A stretch of 8,909 nucleotides of DNA. Source: DASVXQ01 sp046727955 (GTDB taxonomy: Bacteria > Actinomycetota > CALGFH01). Position numbers and translations under genes: made by a program. The notes below the pieces were generated by a model. The model worked only from the letters and a program-made list of their open reading frames with translations. It was not told the origin of the DNA and searched no databases. The DNA lies in contig JBKPDO010000041.1 in assembly GCA_046727955.1 (NCBI GenBank), forward strand, positions 1 to 8,909, given 5' to 3'. Of the stretch, positions 1 to 5,943 are shown in pieces (position 1 is the first letter of the stretch; the number at the start of each line of letters is the position of its first letter).

Positions 1-1
1 G

Positions 2-190
2 ACCGGCGCGTTCCGGTTCGGCAACGCCTCGGAGGAGGCGCCGCTGCTGCCGGACACCACCGGCCAGTTCAACCTGGCCCAGTTCGAGGCCTCGCAGCTC
101 CCGCTGCCGAGCATCCCCGGCAGCAAGCAGACCATTCCGACCCAGGAGCGCGGCCACCGCAAGCGCGTCGGCGGACAGCCGCGACGCTGA
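2..190 (+). CDS. 3' end of an unrecognised protein gene
   Basis: Reading in the frame that ends with TGA at 188-190 gives 62 residues without a stop, with mostly G/C third positions, so this is very likely the C-terminus of a gene that starts left of the window. The visible part has a proline- and leucine-rich middle (LPLPSIPG) and a basic, arginine-rich end (GHRKRVGGQPRR). No catalytic motif or membrane segment is visible, so I do not assign a function. It could be the tail of a secreted or surface protein, but that is only a guess from its low-complexity, Pro-rich composition. The next about 90 bases hold no obvious terminator. Confidence 0.6.
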   Translation, partial: TGAFRFGNASEEAPLLPDTTGQFNLAQFEASQLPLPSIPGSKQTIPTQERGHRKRVGGQPRR

Positions 191-278
191 ACCGCCGCGC
201 CCTGAGCGCACGCGCTAAACCGCCGCGCCGCCGCGTGGCATGATCCTCACACGGGGCGAACTCCGGTGAGGAGCTGCG

Positions 279-578
279 ATGCCGGCGCGGCGGCGCAAGG
301 TGACGACGGTGAACCGGCTGATCGTGGTCCTCGACACCGCGGACGTCGTCACACTGGCGACCGGCGGGCCGACCCGCTCCGGCTTCCGGTCCCGAGGCCG
401 TCACGGTCCTCGAGGGCGACGAGGACGCGAACCGGATCGGCAGCATGGGGAAGCTGCGCAGCCCGCTGACTCGGGTCCGGTCGGCCGGGCTCCCCTTGGC
501 GACCTCCGCGATCCTGAAGACTGCCCATCCTCGATCTACTATCTATCCTCGTCGCAGCTCGACGCGGAGGCTCCCTGA
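279..578 (+). pseudogene. small hypothetical gene with two apparent compensating frameshifts
   Basis: ATG at 279 follows a good ribosome binding site (AGGAG, about 6 bases upstream). The first 38 codons (starting MPARRRKVTTVNRLIVVL) have almost only G/C in third positions. Around 389-393 (a CCC run) the coding signal moves one base forward: the +1 frame then reads EAVTVLEGDEDANRIGSMG with G/C-rich third positions, while the original frame becomes A/T-ending and arginine-rich. Around 491-496 (a CCCC run) it appears to return to the first frame, which ends GDLRDPEDCPSSIYYLSS... with TGA at 576-578. Correcting one extra and one missing C would give one protein of about 99 residues. Both shifts fall in C runs, so they may be assembly errors or real decay. 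No family is recognised. The return to the first frame is less certain than the exit from it. Confidence 0.42.
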
Positions 579-684
579 CACGGCCGCCACGACAACGCTG
601 CCCTTCCGATCAGGACTTCCGCGCCAGTCAGCGCATCCCGCCGCAGTACCTTCAGCCGAGCCCACGCGCCGGCCTCCGCCAGCC

Positions 685-698
685 GTGACTATAGTCAC
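685..698. promoter_or_regulatory. 14-bp perfect palindrome overlapping a -10-like box before the SDR gene
   Basis: GTGACTATAGTCAC is its own reverse complement and ends 28 bases before the ATG of the SDR gene. Its centre contains TATAGT (690-695), a good match to a TANNNT -10 hexamer, which would place the transcript start near 702 with a leader of about 25 bases. No convincing -35 is seen. A palindrome sitting on a -10 box is the typical place for a dimeric repressor operator (TetR, MarR, HxlR or similar); no regulator gene is adjacent in the window, so which protein binds is unknown. Confidence 0.55.
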
Positions 699-726
699 GC
701 CAGCGACCCCAGCGAACGGAGACCCG

Positions 727-1494
727 ATGTCCCGCGTCCTGATCACCGGCTCGGCCCAAGGGCTCGGCCTGCTCGCCGCGCGCCGGCTCATCCAGGCCGG
801 CCACGAGGTCGTGCTACACGCCCGCAACCCCGCCCGCTCGCGCGACACCAGCGCCGCCGCGCCCGGCGCCAGCGCGGTAGTGGTCGGCGACCTGGCCAGC
901 ATCGAGCAGACCCGCCAGATCGCCGAGCAGGCCAACGCCACCGGCCGCTTCGACGCGGTGATCCACAACGCCGGCGTCTACTTGGAGCCCCAGCGCGTCG
1001 CCACGGCCGACGGGCTCGCCCACGTGTTCGCGGTCAACGTGCTCGCCCCCTACCTGCTGACCGCCCTGATCCAGAGGCCCGGGCGGCTGGTATACCTCAC
1101 CTCGGGCATGCAGCACGGCGGCAACCTCGACCTCGACGACCTGCAGTGGACCCGCCGGCGCTGGAACGCCTCGCAGGCCTACGCCGAGTCCAAGCTGCTG
1201 GACGTGGCGCTGGCCTTCGCCATCGCTCGGCGCTGGCCGGAGGTGCCGTCCAACGCCGTCGACCCCGGATGGGTGCCGACCAGGATGGGCGGCCCGTACG
1301 CGACCGACGACCTCGAGGAGGGCGTGCGGACCCAGGTCTGGCTGGCCACCGGCGACGACCCTGGGGCCTCCCAGACCGGCCGTTACCTGTACCACCGCCG
1401 CCCGCGATCCCCCCATCCCGCCGCCGCCGACCCCGCCGTCCAGGATCGCCTGCTCGCCATCTGCGCCGACCTCACCGGGACACCGCTGCCATGA
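727..1494 (+). CDS. SDR-family NAD(P)-dependent oxidoreductase
   Basis: The 255-residue product is a classical-size short-chain dehydrogenase/reductase. It has the Rossmann cofactor motif TGxxxGxG as TGSAQGLG (residues 7-14), the HNAG variant of the NNAG motif (80-83), catalytic Ser126 in LTSG, and the active-site pair Tyr152-x-x-x-Lys156 (YAESK), followed by DPGWVPT (179-185). The enzyme should be cytosolic and oxidise or reduce an alcohol/carbonyl with NAD(P)(H); the substrate cannot be read from the sequence. I chose ATG 727 rather than the upstream in-frame ATG at 445 because the Rossmann strand begins right after it, GGAGA lies 4-5 bases upstream, and the extra 94 residues are low-complexity, with the palindromic operator inside them. 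The C-terminal part after about residue 222 is Pro/Ala/Arg-rich. It stands alone as a transcription unit, ahead of a broken flavodoxin gene. Confidence 0.9.
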   Translation: MSRVLITGSAQGLGLLAARRLIQAGHEVVLHARNPARSRDTSAAAPGASAVVVGDLASIEQTRQIAEQANATGRFDAVIHNAGVYLEPQRVATADGLAHVFAVNVLAPYLLTALIQRPGRLVYLTSGMQHGGNLDLDDLQWTRRRWNASQAYAESKLLDVALAFAIARRWPEVPSNAVDPGWVPTRMGGPYATDDLEEGVRTQVWLATGDDPGASQTGRYLYHRRPRSPHPAAADPAVQDRLLAICADLTGTPLP

Positions 1495-1512
1495 CTTCTC
1501 CGCCAAGCGCAC

Positions 1513-1545
1513 CCCCTGGCAGTCGGCCGCCGCCGCCGGCAGGGG
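1513..1545 (+). terminator. possible GC-rich hairpin after the SDR gene
   Basis: CCCCTG (1513-1518) can pair with CAGGGG (1540-1545), and inside it CGGC can pair with GCCG, giving an imperfect stem 19 bases after the SDR stop codon. There is no T run after it, so it would be an atypical terminator of the kind seen in high-GC genomes, or just chance in G/C-rich DNA. Confidence 0.25.
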
Positions 1546-1691
1546 CTGAAGACTCCTACAAGGCGGCCTTCGGCGCCGTCGAGTTGGAGCGCCCCGGTCG
1601 GTGAAGATCACAGCTGGTGGATCGGCCGCTCGCCGACCATCCGACCACCACTGGGAAGCGGAAGACCACTCGCGCCGTAGGAGCGAGTTAG

Positions 1692-1989
1692 GCTATTTGC
1701 CCTTGGCCAGTCGACGTACAGCCGTCCCTGCCTGTCCGCCTTCACGACGCCGGCTACCTGCTCGGCACGCCAGCCAACATCGGCTACATGTCGGGTGCGC
1801 TCAAGCATTTCTTCGACCAGATCTACTACCCCTGCCTGGAGGCGACCGTGCGGCGGCCCTATGGCTCGTATGTCCACGGCAACAGCGACACCACCGGGGC
1901 GGTCCGGGCGGTCGAGGCGATCGCGCAGGGTCTTGGATGGCGCCGCGCGCAGGCTCCGGTTAGCGTGGTGGGCGGTCCAAACCCAGGGG
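1692..1989 (+). pseudogene. flavodoxin-family (FMN reductase-like) gene, truncated at both ends
   Basis: From about 1743 the frame reads HDAGYLLGTPANIGYMSGAL followed by KHFFDQIYYPCLEAT and PYGSYVHGNSDTTGAVR, then a GLGW motif and APVSVVGGP. This is the conserved central and C-terminal part of actinobacterial flavodoxin/NADPH-dependent FMN reductase-like proteins, including the flavin-contacting GTPANxGYMSGALKHFFD segment. Family members are about 190-200 residues; only about 82 recognisable residues remain. The N-terminal phosphate-binding loop region is missing: upstream of 1740 no frame shows it, and a TAG closes this frame at 1689-1691. On the right, the match runs to the base where the insertion sequence starts (1990); from there the frame continues into IS DNA and stops at 2159. 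The last approximately 30-40 residues are not found on the other side of the IS. An internal ATG at 1788 could start a short product, but it would lack much of the flavin site, so I regard the gene as dead. Confidence 0.75.
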
Positions 1990-2011
1990 TGTGGGTGCCG
2001 CTTATTCGATC
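1990..2011 (+). repeat. left terminal inverted repeat of the IS (transposase 3' side)
   Basis: Reading inwards, TGTGGGTGCC is identical to the first ten bases of the right end; six of the next twelve also match. The inner part (CTTATTCGATC) continues up to the transposase stop codon at 2015-2017. A near-identical copy of bases 1993-2012 occurs in reverse orientation at 8478-8497. Confidence 0.75.
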
Positions 2012-2014
2012 ACC

Positions 2015-3085
2015 TCATGCGACCTGCGCATACTCATGGAGCACTCCACCGAGTCGATCGTGGCGCACGACCCGCGCGTCGGGCGACGGTCGGGACGGTT
2101 GCCCAGGCGCCAGCGGTGGCGTCTGCCCTAAGGCCCGGTGTGGCCGGTGCCTGTTGTAGTGCAGGGCGTACTCGCCAAGCGCACGCTCCAGATGCCGGTG
2201 TCCCAAGATCAGCATCCGGTCCAGGACCTCACGCCGAACGGTGCCTACCCACCGCTCCGCATAGGCGTTCGCCCGCGGTGCCCGCACCGGTGTGCGAAGC
2301 ACCTGGATCCCCTCAGCGGCAAAGACCATGTCGAACGCGGCGGTGAACTTGGTATCGCGATCGCGGACCAGGAACCGGAACCGACCGAGGTCGTCTCCGA
2401 GTTGCATGAGCAGGTTGCGGGCCTGCTGGGCCACCCACTCCCCCACTGGATGCGGCGTCACCCCGAGCACGTGGACCCGGCGGGTCGCCACCTCGATCAC
2501 AAACAGGACGTACAGCCGCCGCAGGAACACCGTGTCCACGGTGAAGAAGTCCACGGCCAACACACCCTTGGCCTGCGCCCGGAGGAACTGCCGCCAAGTG
2601 AGCGCCGACCGCGTCGGTGCTGGGGCAACACCGGCGCGTTGCAGGATGGTCCACACGGTGCTGGCCCCGATCCTGTCCCTGTAGCCGAGCCGGCACAGCT
2701 CGCCGTGGACCCTCCGGTAGCCCCAGGTCGGGTTCTCCCTGGCCAGCCGCAGCACCAACTCGCGGAGCTCGGCCGCCAAAGCCGGACGGCCACGCTGACG
2801 GGGGTAGGTCCAGTGGCGTCGGACCAGGTCTCGATGCCAGCGCAGCAGCGTGGCCGGCTCCACGAACAACCCACACCAGGCCCGCCGGGGCAGCAGCCGC
2901 ACCAGCCCGGCCAGCACCGCCCGGTCTGCCCAGTCGACCCGCGGCCGGGCCACCTGGCGTCGCAGCACCGCGACCTCGTGGCGCAACACCAGCAGTTCGG
3001 CGTCCTTGGCAGCCGAACTCCTCGCCAGCAGTGCAAGCCATCGCAGCACCTGGCAGAACAGCAGATAGACCAGTCGCAGGGTCAT
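2015..3085 (-). CDS. integrase core (rve) DDE transposase
   Basis: The 356-residue protein begins with a Leu-rich helix and a conserved head found in this family (AELLVLRHEVAVLRRQVARP, residues 29-48). It continues through a helix-turn-helix-like region with the WGYRRVHGEL motif (121-130) to the catalytic rve core. The acidic triad is most likely Asp179 (AVDFFTVDT), Asp242 (VRDRDTKF) and Glu277 (NAYAERWVGTVRRE), with 34 residues between the second and third. The C-terminus RLGGVLHEY is typical of full-length family members. All three acidic residues and both ends are present, so the enzyme is probably active. It cuts and joins the ends of its own IS. Its ATG overlaps, on the opposite strand, the ATG of the rightward ORF at 3084 (shared CATG). 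No clear ribosome binding site is seen. Confidence 0.9.
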   Translation of the reverse strand: MTLRLVYLLFCQVLRWLALLARSSAAKDAELLVLRHEVAVLRRQVARPRVDWADRAVLAGLVRLLPRRAWCGLFVEPATLLRWHRDLVRRHWTYPRQRGRPALAAELRELVLRLARENPTWGYRRVHGELCRLGYRDRIGASTVWTILQRAGVAPAPTRSALTWRQFLRAQAKGVLAVDFFTVDTVFLRRLYVLFVIEVATRRVHVLGVTPHPVGEWVAQQARNLLMQLGDDLGRFRFLVRDRDTKFTAAFDMVFAAEGIQVLRTPVRAPRANAYAERWVGTVRREVLDRMLILGHRHLERALGEYALHYNRHRPHRALGQTPPLAPGQPSRPSPDARVVRHDRLGGVLHEYAQVA

Positions 3086-3398
3086 GCGCCGATCATCGCG
3101 GCCAGGTGACTTCCCTGGCGAACTCGCAGCTCAGCACCCACGACCGACTTTCTGGCACCCACAGGCATCCTCCACTGGACCACCACTGTCGGTATCACTG
3201 CAGCGGTTCGTCCGCAGCGACGACTTCAGCCGCCGCGTCCAACGGCTCGCCCACGTGGCCAACCGGCCAGAACAGGAGATCCGCCAAGAGGTCATCGACT
3301 TCCTCGCCACCGCGCCCAAACGGGCCAGCGGCGAGCTCACCACCGAGGACTGGCGGCGACTGCTCACCTACTACGCGTCCCTGCTCGAAGAGGCATGA
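3084..3398 (+). CDS. small protein, N-terminus replaced by IS sequence; partner of the ImmA-like peptidase
   Basis: The ORF gives 104 residues, but the first 26-27 codons (3084-3163) lie inside the IS and read as arbitrary sequence. The native part starts at the IS border and includes FVRSDDFSRRVQRLAHVANR, then PEQEIRQEVIDFLATAPKR and a C-terminal TTEDWRRLLTYYASLLEEA. It looks like a soluble all-helical protein of about 70 residues. No start codon ATG, GTG or TTG lies between the IS end and the conserved region, so either the true start was lost to the IS or the IS now supplies one. The stop codon overlaps the start of the next gene (ATGA), which implies translational coupling. ImmA-type peptidases are often encoded next to the repressor or antitoxin they cut, but no helix-turn-helix is visible here, so that role is inferred from position only. 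Confidence 0.6.
   Translation: MRRSSRPGDFPGELAAQHPRPTFWHPQASSTGPPLSVSLQRFVRSDDFSRRVQRLAHVANRPEQEIRQEVIDFLATAPKRASGELTTEDWRRLLTYYASLLEEA
3142..3163 (-). repeat. right terminal inverted repeat of the IS (transposase 5' side)
   Basis: On the minus strand, reading inwards from 3163, the sequence is TGTGGGTGCC followed by a diverged 12 bases, pairing with the left end. It lies 57 bases upstream of the transposase ATG. The rightward ORF that begins at 3084 crosses this repeat and leaves the element here. Confidence 0.75.
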
Positions 3399-4414
3399 GC
3401 AGCCCCTTCACACGGCTCGCCCAGCGACTCGCCGGGGCACTCGGCGACGACCAACGCGCCGCGCTCGCCCGAGATCCCCGCAGCTTCCTGCAGGCCATCG
3501 GCATCCGAGTCAGCCCGCTGGAGGAGGTCCCCACCTCCGAGCTGTGCACCTGCGATGGGGTGTTCTTCGAGCACCCCTACCCGAACATCGCCTACGCGCC
3601 CACGCCCGGCAGCCGCCGGGAGCGCTTCACGCTGATCCACGAGTTCGCCCACTACCTCATCCGCCACGACCCTGACGTCCTCAGCACCCTGCACGACCTC
3701 GACGACGACGCCGGCCAAGTCGCCGAGGAACGCATCTGCCACGCCTTCGCCGGCTTGATCCTGGTCCCAGATCAGGTAATCGAGCGCATCCTGGCCGGCC
3801 GACCCCCCGAAGCGCGGCAACTACGCGAGGTCTTCGCCGCCTCATCGGGCTCCCTCGAGGCGTGCGCGGTCCGACTCGCCGAGCATCTACCCGCCAACGG
3901 CTACGTGGTCATCGCCGACCCGACCGACCGGCGCATCCGCTTCGCCAGCCCCTCCCCAGGCGCCCCCTACCAGTGGGGCCGCCACACCCTCCTACCGGCC
4001 CAGCATCCGCTGTGGCGCGCCCACACCACCGGCGCGTACCGGGGACAGGGCCAGGTCGTGTGGGCGTCGGGATCGCGGATGAACCTGTGGCTGGACGCGG
4101 TCGCCGATGGCCGCCTCGTCCACGCCGTGTTCTCCGAGACCAGATACTGGGAAGGCGCGGGGCTCAGTGTCCTCGACCAACTCCCGACCGCCGCTCGACC
4201 CACCGCCATGAGCGGCACCTGCCGGCATTGCGGTGCCAGCATCTGGGGTTATACCGCCTGCCCGACGTGCGACGACGTGCGTTGCCGGGAATGCGGCCGC
4301 TGCGGCTGCGGCGCACCAGCCCCAACCACTCGAGTCTGCAGCGGGTGCCACCTCGAGAAGGGCAAGGGCCAGTTCCGCTCCCCAACCTCGACACTCTGCC
4401 GCGACTGCGAGTGA
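3395..4414 (+). CDS. ImmA/IrrE-type zinc metallopeptidase with Cys-rich C-terminal tail
   Basis: The 339-residue product has the ImmA/IrrE (COG2856) arrangement: a run-up ending in RRERFTLIHEFAH, the zinc motif HExxH at residues 82-86, and a downstream EERICHAFAGLILVP (111-125) whose glutamate and FA..L..P pattern match the third zinc ligand and the helix that follows. In characterised members this peptidase cleaves a repressor or antitoxin (ImmA of ICEBs1 with ImmR; IrrE/PprI with DdrO) in response to stress. A middle domain (about 160-265) is unrecognised. The tail from about residue 276 has twelve cysteines in CxxC-type pairs (C276/279, C289/292, C297/300, C303/305, C315/318, C335/338), enough for two or three zinc sites; the last part (CSGCHLEKGKGQF...CRDC) resembles zinc fingers found in phage endonuclease VII-like proteins. 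Most ImmA proteins are much shorter and lack this tail. It overlaps the upstream small gene by 4 bp. The upstream promoter may have been replaced by IS sequence. Confidence 0.88.
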   Translation: MSSPFTRLAQRLAGALGDDQRAALARDPRSFLQAIGIRVSPLEEVPTSELCTCDGVFFEHPYPNIAYAPTPGSRRERFTLIHEFAHYLIRHDPDVLSTLHDLDDDAGQVAEERICHAFAGLILVPDQVIERILAGRPPEARQLREVFAASSGSLEACAVRLAEHLPANGYVVIADPTDRRIRFASPSPGAPYQWGRHTLLPAQHPLWRAHTTGAYRGQGQVVWASGSRMNLWLDAVADGRLVHAVFSETRYWEGAGLSVLDQLPTAARPTAMSGTCRHCGASIWGYTACPTCDDVRCRECGRCGCGAPAPTTRVCSGCHLEKGKGQFRSPTSTLCRDCE

Positions 4415-4480
4415 TCAGCGGGCACGCCCGGTCCCACCGACTTGTTGCCGTGGCCGTTCGGCGTCCGCACCGCGTCGACA

Positions 4481-4500
4481 GGAGGGAAAGCGGAGGGAAA
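4481..4500 (+). repeat. purine-rich direct repeat, copy 1
   Basis: GGAGGGAAAGCGGAGGGAAA; itself an internal tandem of GGAGGGAAA separated by two bases. It matches copy 2 at 4768-4787 in 18 of 20 positions, and GCGTCG lies a few bases before both copies. It lies 66 bases left of the tRNA remnant. Confidence 0.65.
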
Positions 4501-4538
4501 ACGCGGTAGTTCAGAGGGCGTACCTCAGCGGACTACAG

Positions 4539-4552
4539 CTGCGCTTCCGCAG
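4539..4552 (-). terminator. small hairpin just downstream of the tRNA remnant
   Basis: CTGCG (4539-4543) and CGCAG (4548-4552) form a 5-bp stem with a 4-base loop, 14 bases beyond the discriminator base of the minus-strand tRNA remnant. No T run follows in the minus-strand direction, so this is a weak candidate for the old tRNA terminator. Confidence 0.25.
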
Positions 4553-4565
4553 GTCAGGTAGGGTG

Positions 4566-4621
4566 TGGCAGGACCAGGATTCGAACCTGGGTAGGCGTAA
4601 GCCGGCGATTTTACAGGCCGC
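4566..4621 (-). tRNA. tRNA-Tyr (GTA) 3' half, degenerate remnant / probable att site
   Basis: On the minus strand, a perfect T arm is present: stem CCAGG/CCTGG with loop TTCGAAT (4574-4590). It is followed by the 3' acceptor strand TCCTGCC and discriminator A at 4566. Before it lies a long variable arm (CGGCTTACGCCTACC), as expected for the class II tRNA-Tyr, and an anticodon loop CTGTAAA with anticodon GTA (positions 4614-4612). The anticodon stem GCGGC/ATCGC has one mismatch and one G-T pair. The D arm is not recognisable and no GGCAGGA, needed for the 5' acceptor strand, occurs upstream. This is therefore not an intact tRNA. Preservation of a tRNA 3' half is the usual trace of site-specific integration by mobile elements that use tRNA genes as attachment sites; no integrase is in the window. 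Confidence 0.65.
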
Positions 4622-4767
4622 AGCGGCGGCTCCCCGCAGGTCACGTCCCATCCCCACCCAGCCCCGCTCATCGGCCGTGACGTGCACAAACGGCCCAGCC
4701 GACAGTCCCGCCGGTCACCCGGCGTCCCCGCTCGTACCGCCCCGTCCCGCGCGGCCTGGCGTCGGGC

Positions 4768-4787
4768 GGAGGGAAAGTGGAGGGAAG
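4768..4787 (+). repeat. purine-rich direct repeat, copy 2
   Basis: GGAGGGAAAGTGGAGGGAAG; same orientation as copy 1 and 287 bases away, so the two copies bracket the tRNA-Tyr remnant. It could be a duplicated flank, a protein-binding site or chance in purine-rich DNA. Confidence 0.6.
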
Positions 4788-5120
4788 TCCGGGCCGCCAT
4801 CCGACCAGAACCCGCACCGATGTGGCCGGCAACGTAGGGTTCGAGTCGGTGGGGCCGATTGGACCACTGGGCCTACCGGAGTTCACCACGCCCCGTGGCG
4901 GTGTAGGGCCTTGCCGGGCATCCGACTCGTCCACCAGCCACGGGACGTCGCCCGAGACACGACCCACACAGACAGGAAGGCTCTGCCTTGGCGGGCTTCG
5001 GGCCGGCGGCGAGGGGCACGCGAGGGGCGCCGCAGGGGGGTGACGTCCCGCGGGGTGGTGTAGAAGCGGCTCGTCTGCATGCCGGTGACCGGTCAGGACG
5101 AGTGCCGGCCTGCTTGTTGG

Positions 5121-5184
5121 CGTGCGGTCTGCTGGTCCGGCGCAGCCCGTGGTCGATGCCCAGCTCGTCGGCGACCCTGTGCAA
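5121..5184 (-). pseudogene. fragment of a helix-turn-helix gene related to the one at 6651-7202
   Basis: The minus strand reads HRVADELGIDHGLRR, close to TQVAGELGIDRNTVK of the helix-turn-helix protein. At the DNA level 5151-5174 matches 6719-6742 in all but one position (GGTCGATGCCCAGCTC, then one mismatch, then CGGCGACC). The similarity fades on both sides, so only a scrap of the recognition-helix module is left. Edges are approximate. Confidence 0.45.
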
Positions 5185-5318
5185 GCATCCAGGCCGGCTC
5201 GCTGGCGCCCTGCGTGAGCTTGGCGGTGGTGTCGCCGGTGTCCAGCGGGGATGTCGAGTTCTCGGCCGTCGACGGCGGAGGCGTTGATCTGGCCGAATCC
5301 TGACGGGAGGATTGGACG

Positions 5319-5888
5319 ATGCAGATCTTCCTGAAGACCGAACGGCTGGTGCTGCGCCGCTTCACCGAGGCCGACGTGGACAACCTGGTCGACCTCGACA
5401 GCGACCCGGACGTCATGCACTTCATCAACGGCGGACGACCCACCCCCCGCGAGGAGATCCAAAACGACTACCTGCCGGCGTTCCTCGACTACTACCAGCG
5501 GTTCGCGGGCTATGGCTTTTGGGCGGCCATCGAGAAGTGCACCGGGGAGTTTGTGGGCTGGTTCCACTTCCGGCCAAAGGAAGGCGCCAGCCCCGACGAC
5601 GTCGAGCTTGGCTACCGGCTGCGCAAGTCGGCCTGGGGCAAGGGCTACGCCACCGAGGGGTCGCGCGCGCTGATCCGCAAGGGCTTCACCCAGCTTGGCG
5701 TGCAGCGCGTGTTCGCGGAGACGATGGTGGTCAACGTCGCCTCCCGACGCGTGATGGAGAAGGCTGGCCTGCGGCTGGTGCGGACCTTCCACCAGGCGTG
5801 GCCGGATCACATCGATGGCGCGGAGCACGGCGACGTCGAGTATGCGCTGCGCAAGGCGGACTGGGAGCAGCAGCAGGATGACGAATAG
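5319..5888 (+). CDS. GNAT-family N-acetyltransferase (RimJ/RimL-like)
   Basis: The 189-residue protein begins LKTERLVLRRFTEAD (5-19), the standard start of RimJ/RimL-type GNAT proteins. It carries the acetyl-CoA pyrophosphate-binding motif A as LRKSAWGKGYATEG (101-114), then the strand and helix with NVASRRVMEKAGL (139-151), which is the motif B end of the fold. Length and order are normal for the Acetyltransf_3 group. These enzymes transfer acetyl from acetyl-CoA to an amine; substrates range from ribosomal protein N-termini to antibiotics and small metabolites, and the substrate here cannot be told. The start is supported by GGGAGGA at 5305-5311, 7 bases before the ATG. It appears monocistronic and converges with the VOC gene, with 55 bases between stop codons. 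Confidence 0.9.
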   Translation: MQIFLKTERLVLRRFTEADVDNLVDLDSDPDVMHFINGGRPTPREEIQNDYLPAFLDYYQRFAGYGFWAAIEKCTGEFVGWFHFRPKEGASPDDVELGYRLRKSAWGKGYATEGSRALIRKGFTQLGVQRVFAETMVVNVASRRVMEKAGLRLVRTFHQAWPDHIDGAEHGDVEYALRKADWEQQQDDE

Positions 5889-5943
5889 CCGCTGCCACAT
5901 AAATGAAGGCCGCGAGCGGTCTGCCGGGCGTCTTGCTCGTCGG

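Larger units (their letters stand above)
1990..3163 (-). mobile_element. complete insertion sequence with a single rve/DDE transposase
   Basis: The element is bounded by TGTGGGTGCC at 1990-1999 and GGCACCCACA at 3154-3163; with the next 12 bases, the ends form imperfect inverted repeats (16 of 22 positions match). Ends of the form TG...CA and the rve-type transposase are features of the IS3/IS481-like retroviral-integrase superfamily. There is one uninterrupted ORF, not the two overlapping frames of classical IS3, so I do not name the subgroup. Its length is 1174 bp. The five bases outside each end (AGGGG and GGCAT) do not match, so no target duplication remains. The left flank is a flavodoxin gene and the right flank is an unrelated gene: this suggests a deletion or recombination involving the IS after insertion. 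Confidence 0.8.
4415..5304. other. gene-poor stretch with tRNA remnant, direct repeats and gene fragments
   Basis: About 890 bases between the peptidase stop and the ribosome binding site of the acetyltransferase gene contain no ORF with convincing protein features. Long ORFs that cross it on either strand are antisense to the tRNA remnant or the acetyltransferase and are rich in Arg, Pro and Gly. What can be supported is listed separately: a tRNA-Tyr 3' half, two copies of a purine-rich 20-mer, a small hairpin and a helix-turn-helix gene fragment. The mosaic suggests repeated insertion and deletion. In 4800-5090 I see nothing specific. Confidence 0.6.

Noticed and set aside
445..726. N-terminal extension of the SDR gene from ATG 445
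   Set aside because: It crosses the palindromic promoter, lacks family similarity, and the Rossmann fold begins at 727 with its own ribosome binding site; part of it overlaps the frameshifted small gene.
814..1611. Long minus-strand ORF opposite the SDR gene
   Set aside because: It is the shadow of a high-GC coding frame; its composition is Gly/Ala/Val-rich without domain motifs.
1788..2159. Short ORF as an intact flavodoxin
   Set aside because: It lacks the N-terminal half of the fold and its last 56 residues are translated IS sequence.
2138..3109. Long plus-strand ORF opposite the transposase
   Set aside because: It is antisense to a well-supported DDE transposase and rich in Pro, Gln and His without motifs.
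4840..4860. GGTTCGAGTC, a T-loop-like sequence
   Set aside because: The flanking bases do not form a 5-bp T stem and no acceptor or anticodon arm is nearby.
4233..5063. Plus-strand ORF containing DQDSNLGRRKPAI
   Set aside because: That peptide is the translation of the antisense of the tRNA T arm and variable arm, not a protein motif.
4668..5900. 410-codon minus-strand ORF
   Set aside because: It is antisense to the GNAT gene, which has all family motifs and a good ribosome binding site; the remainder is low-complexity.
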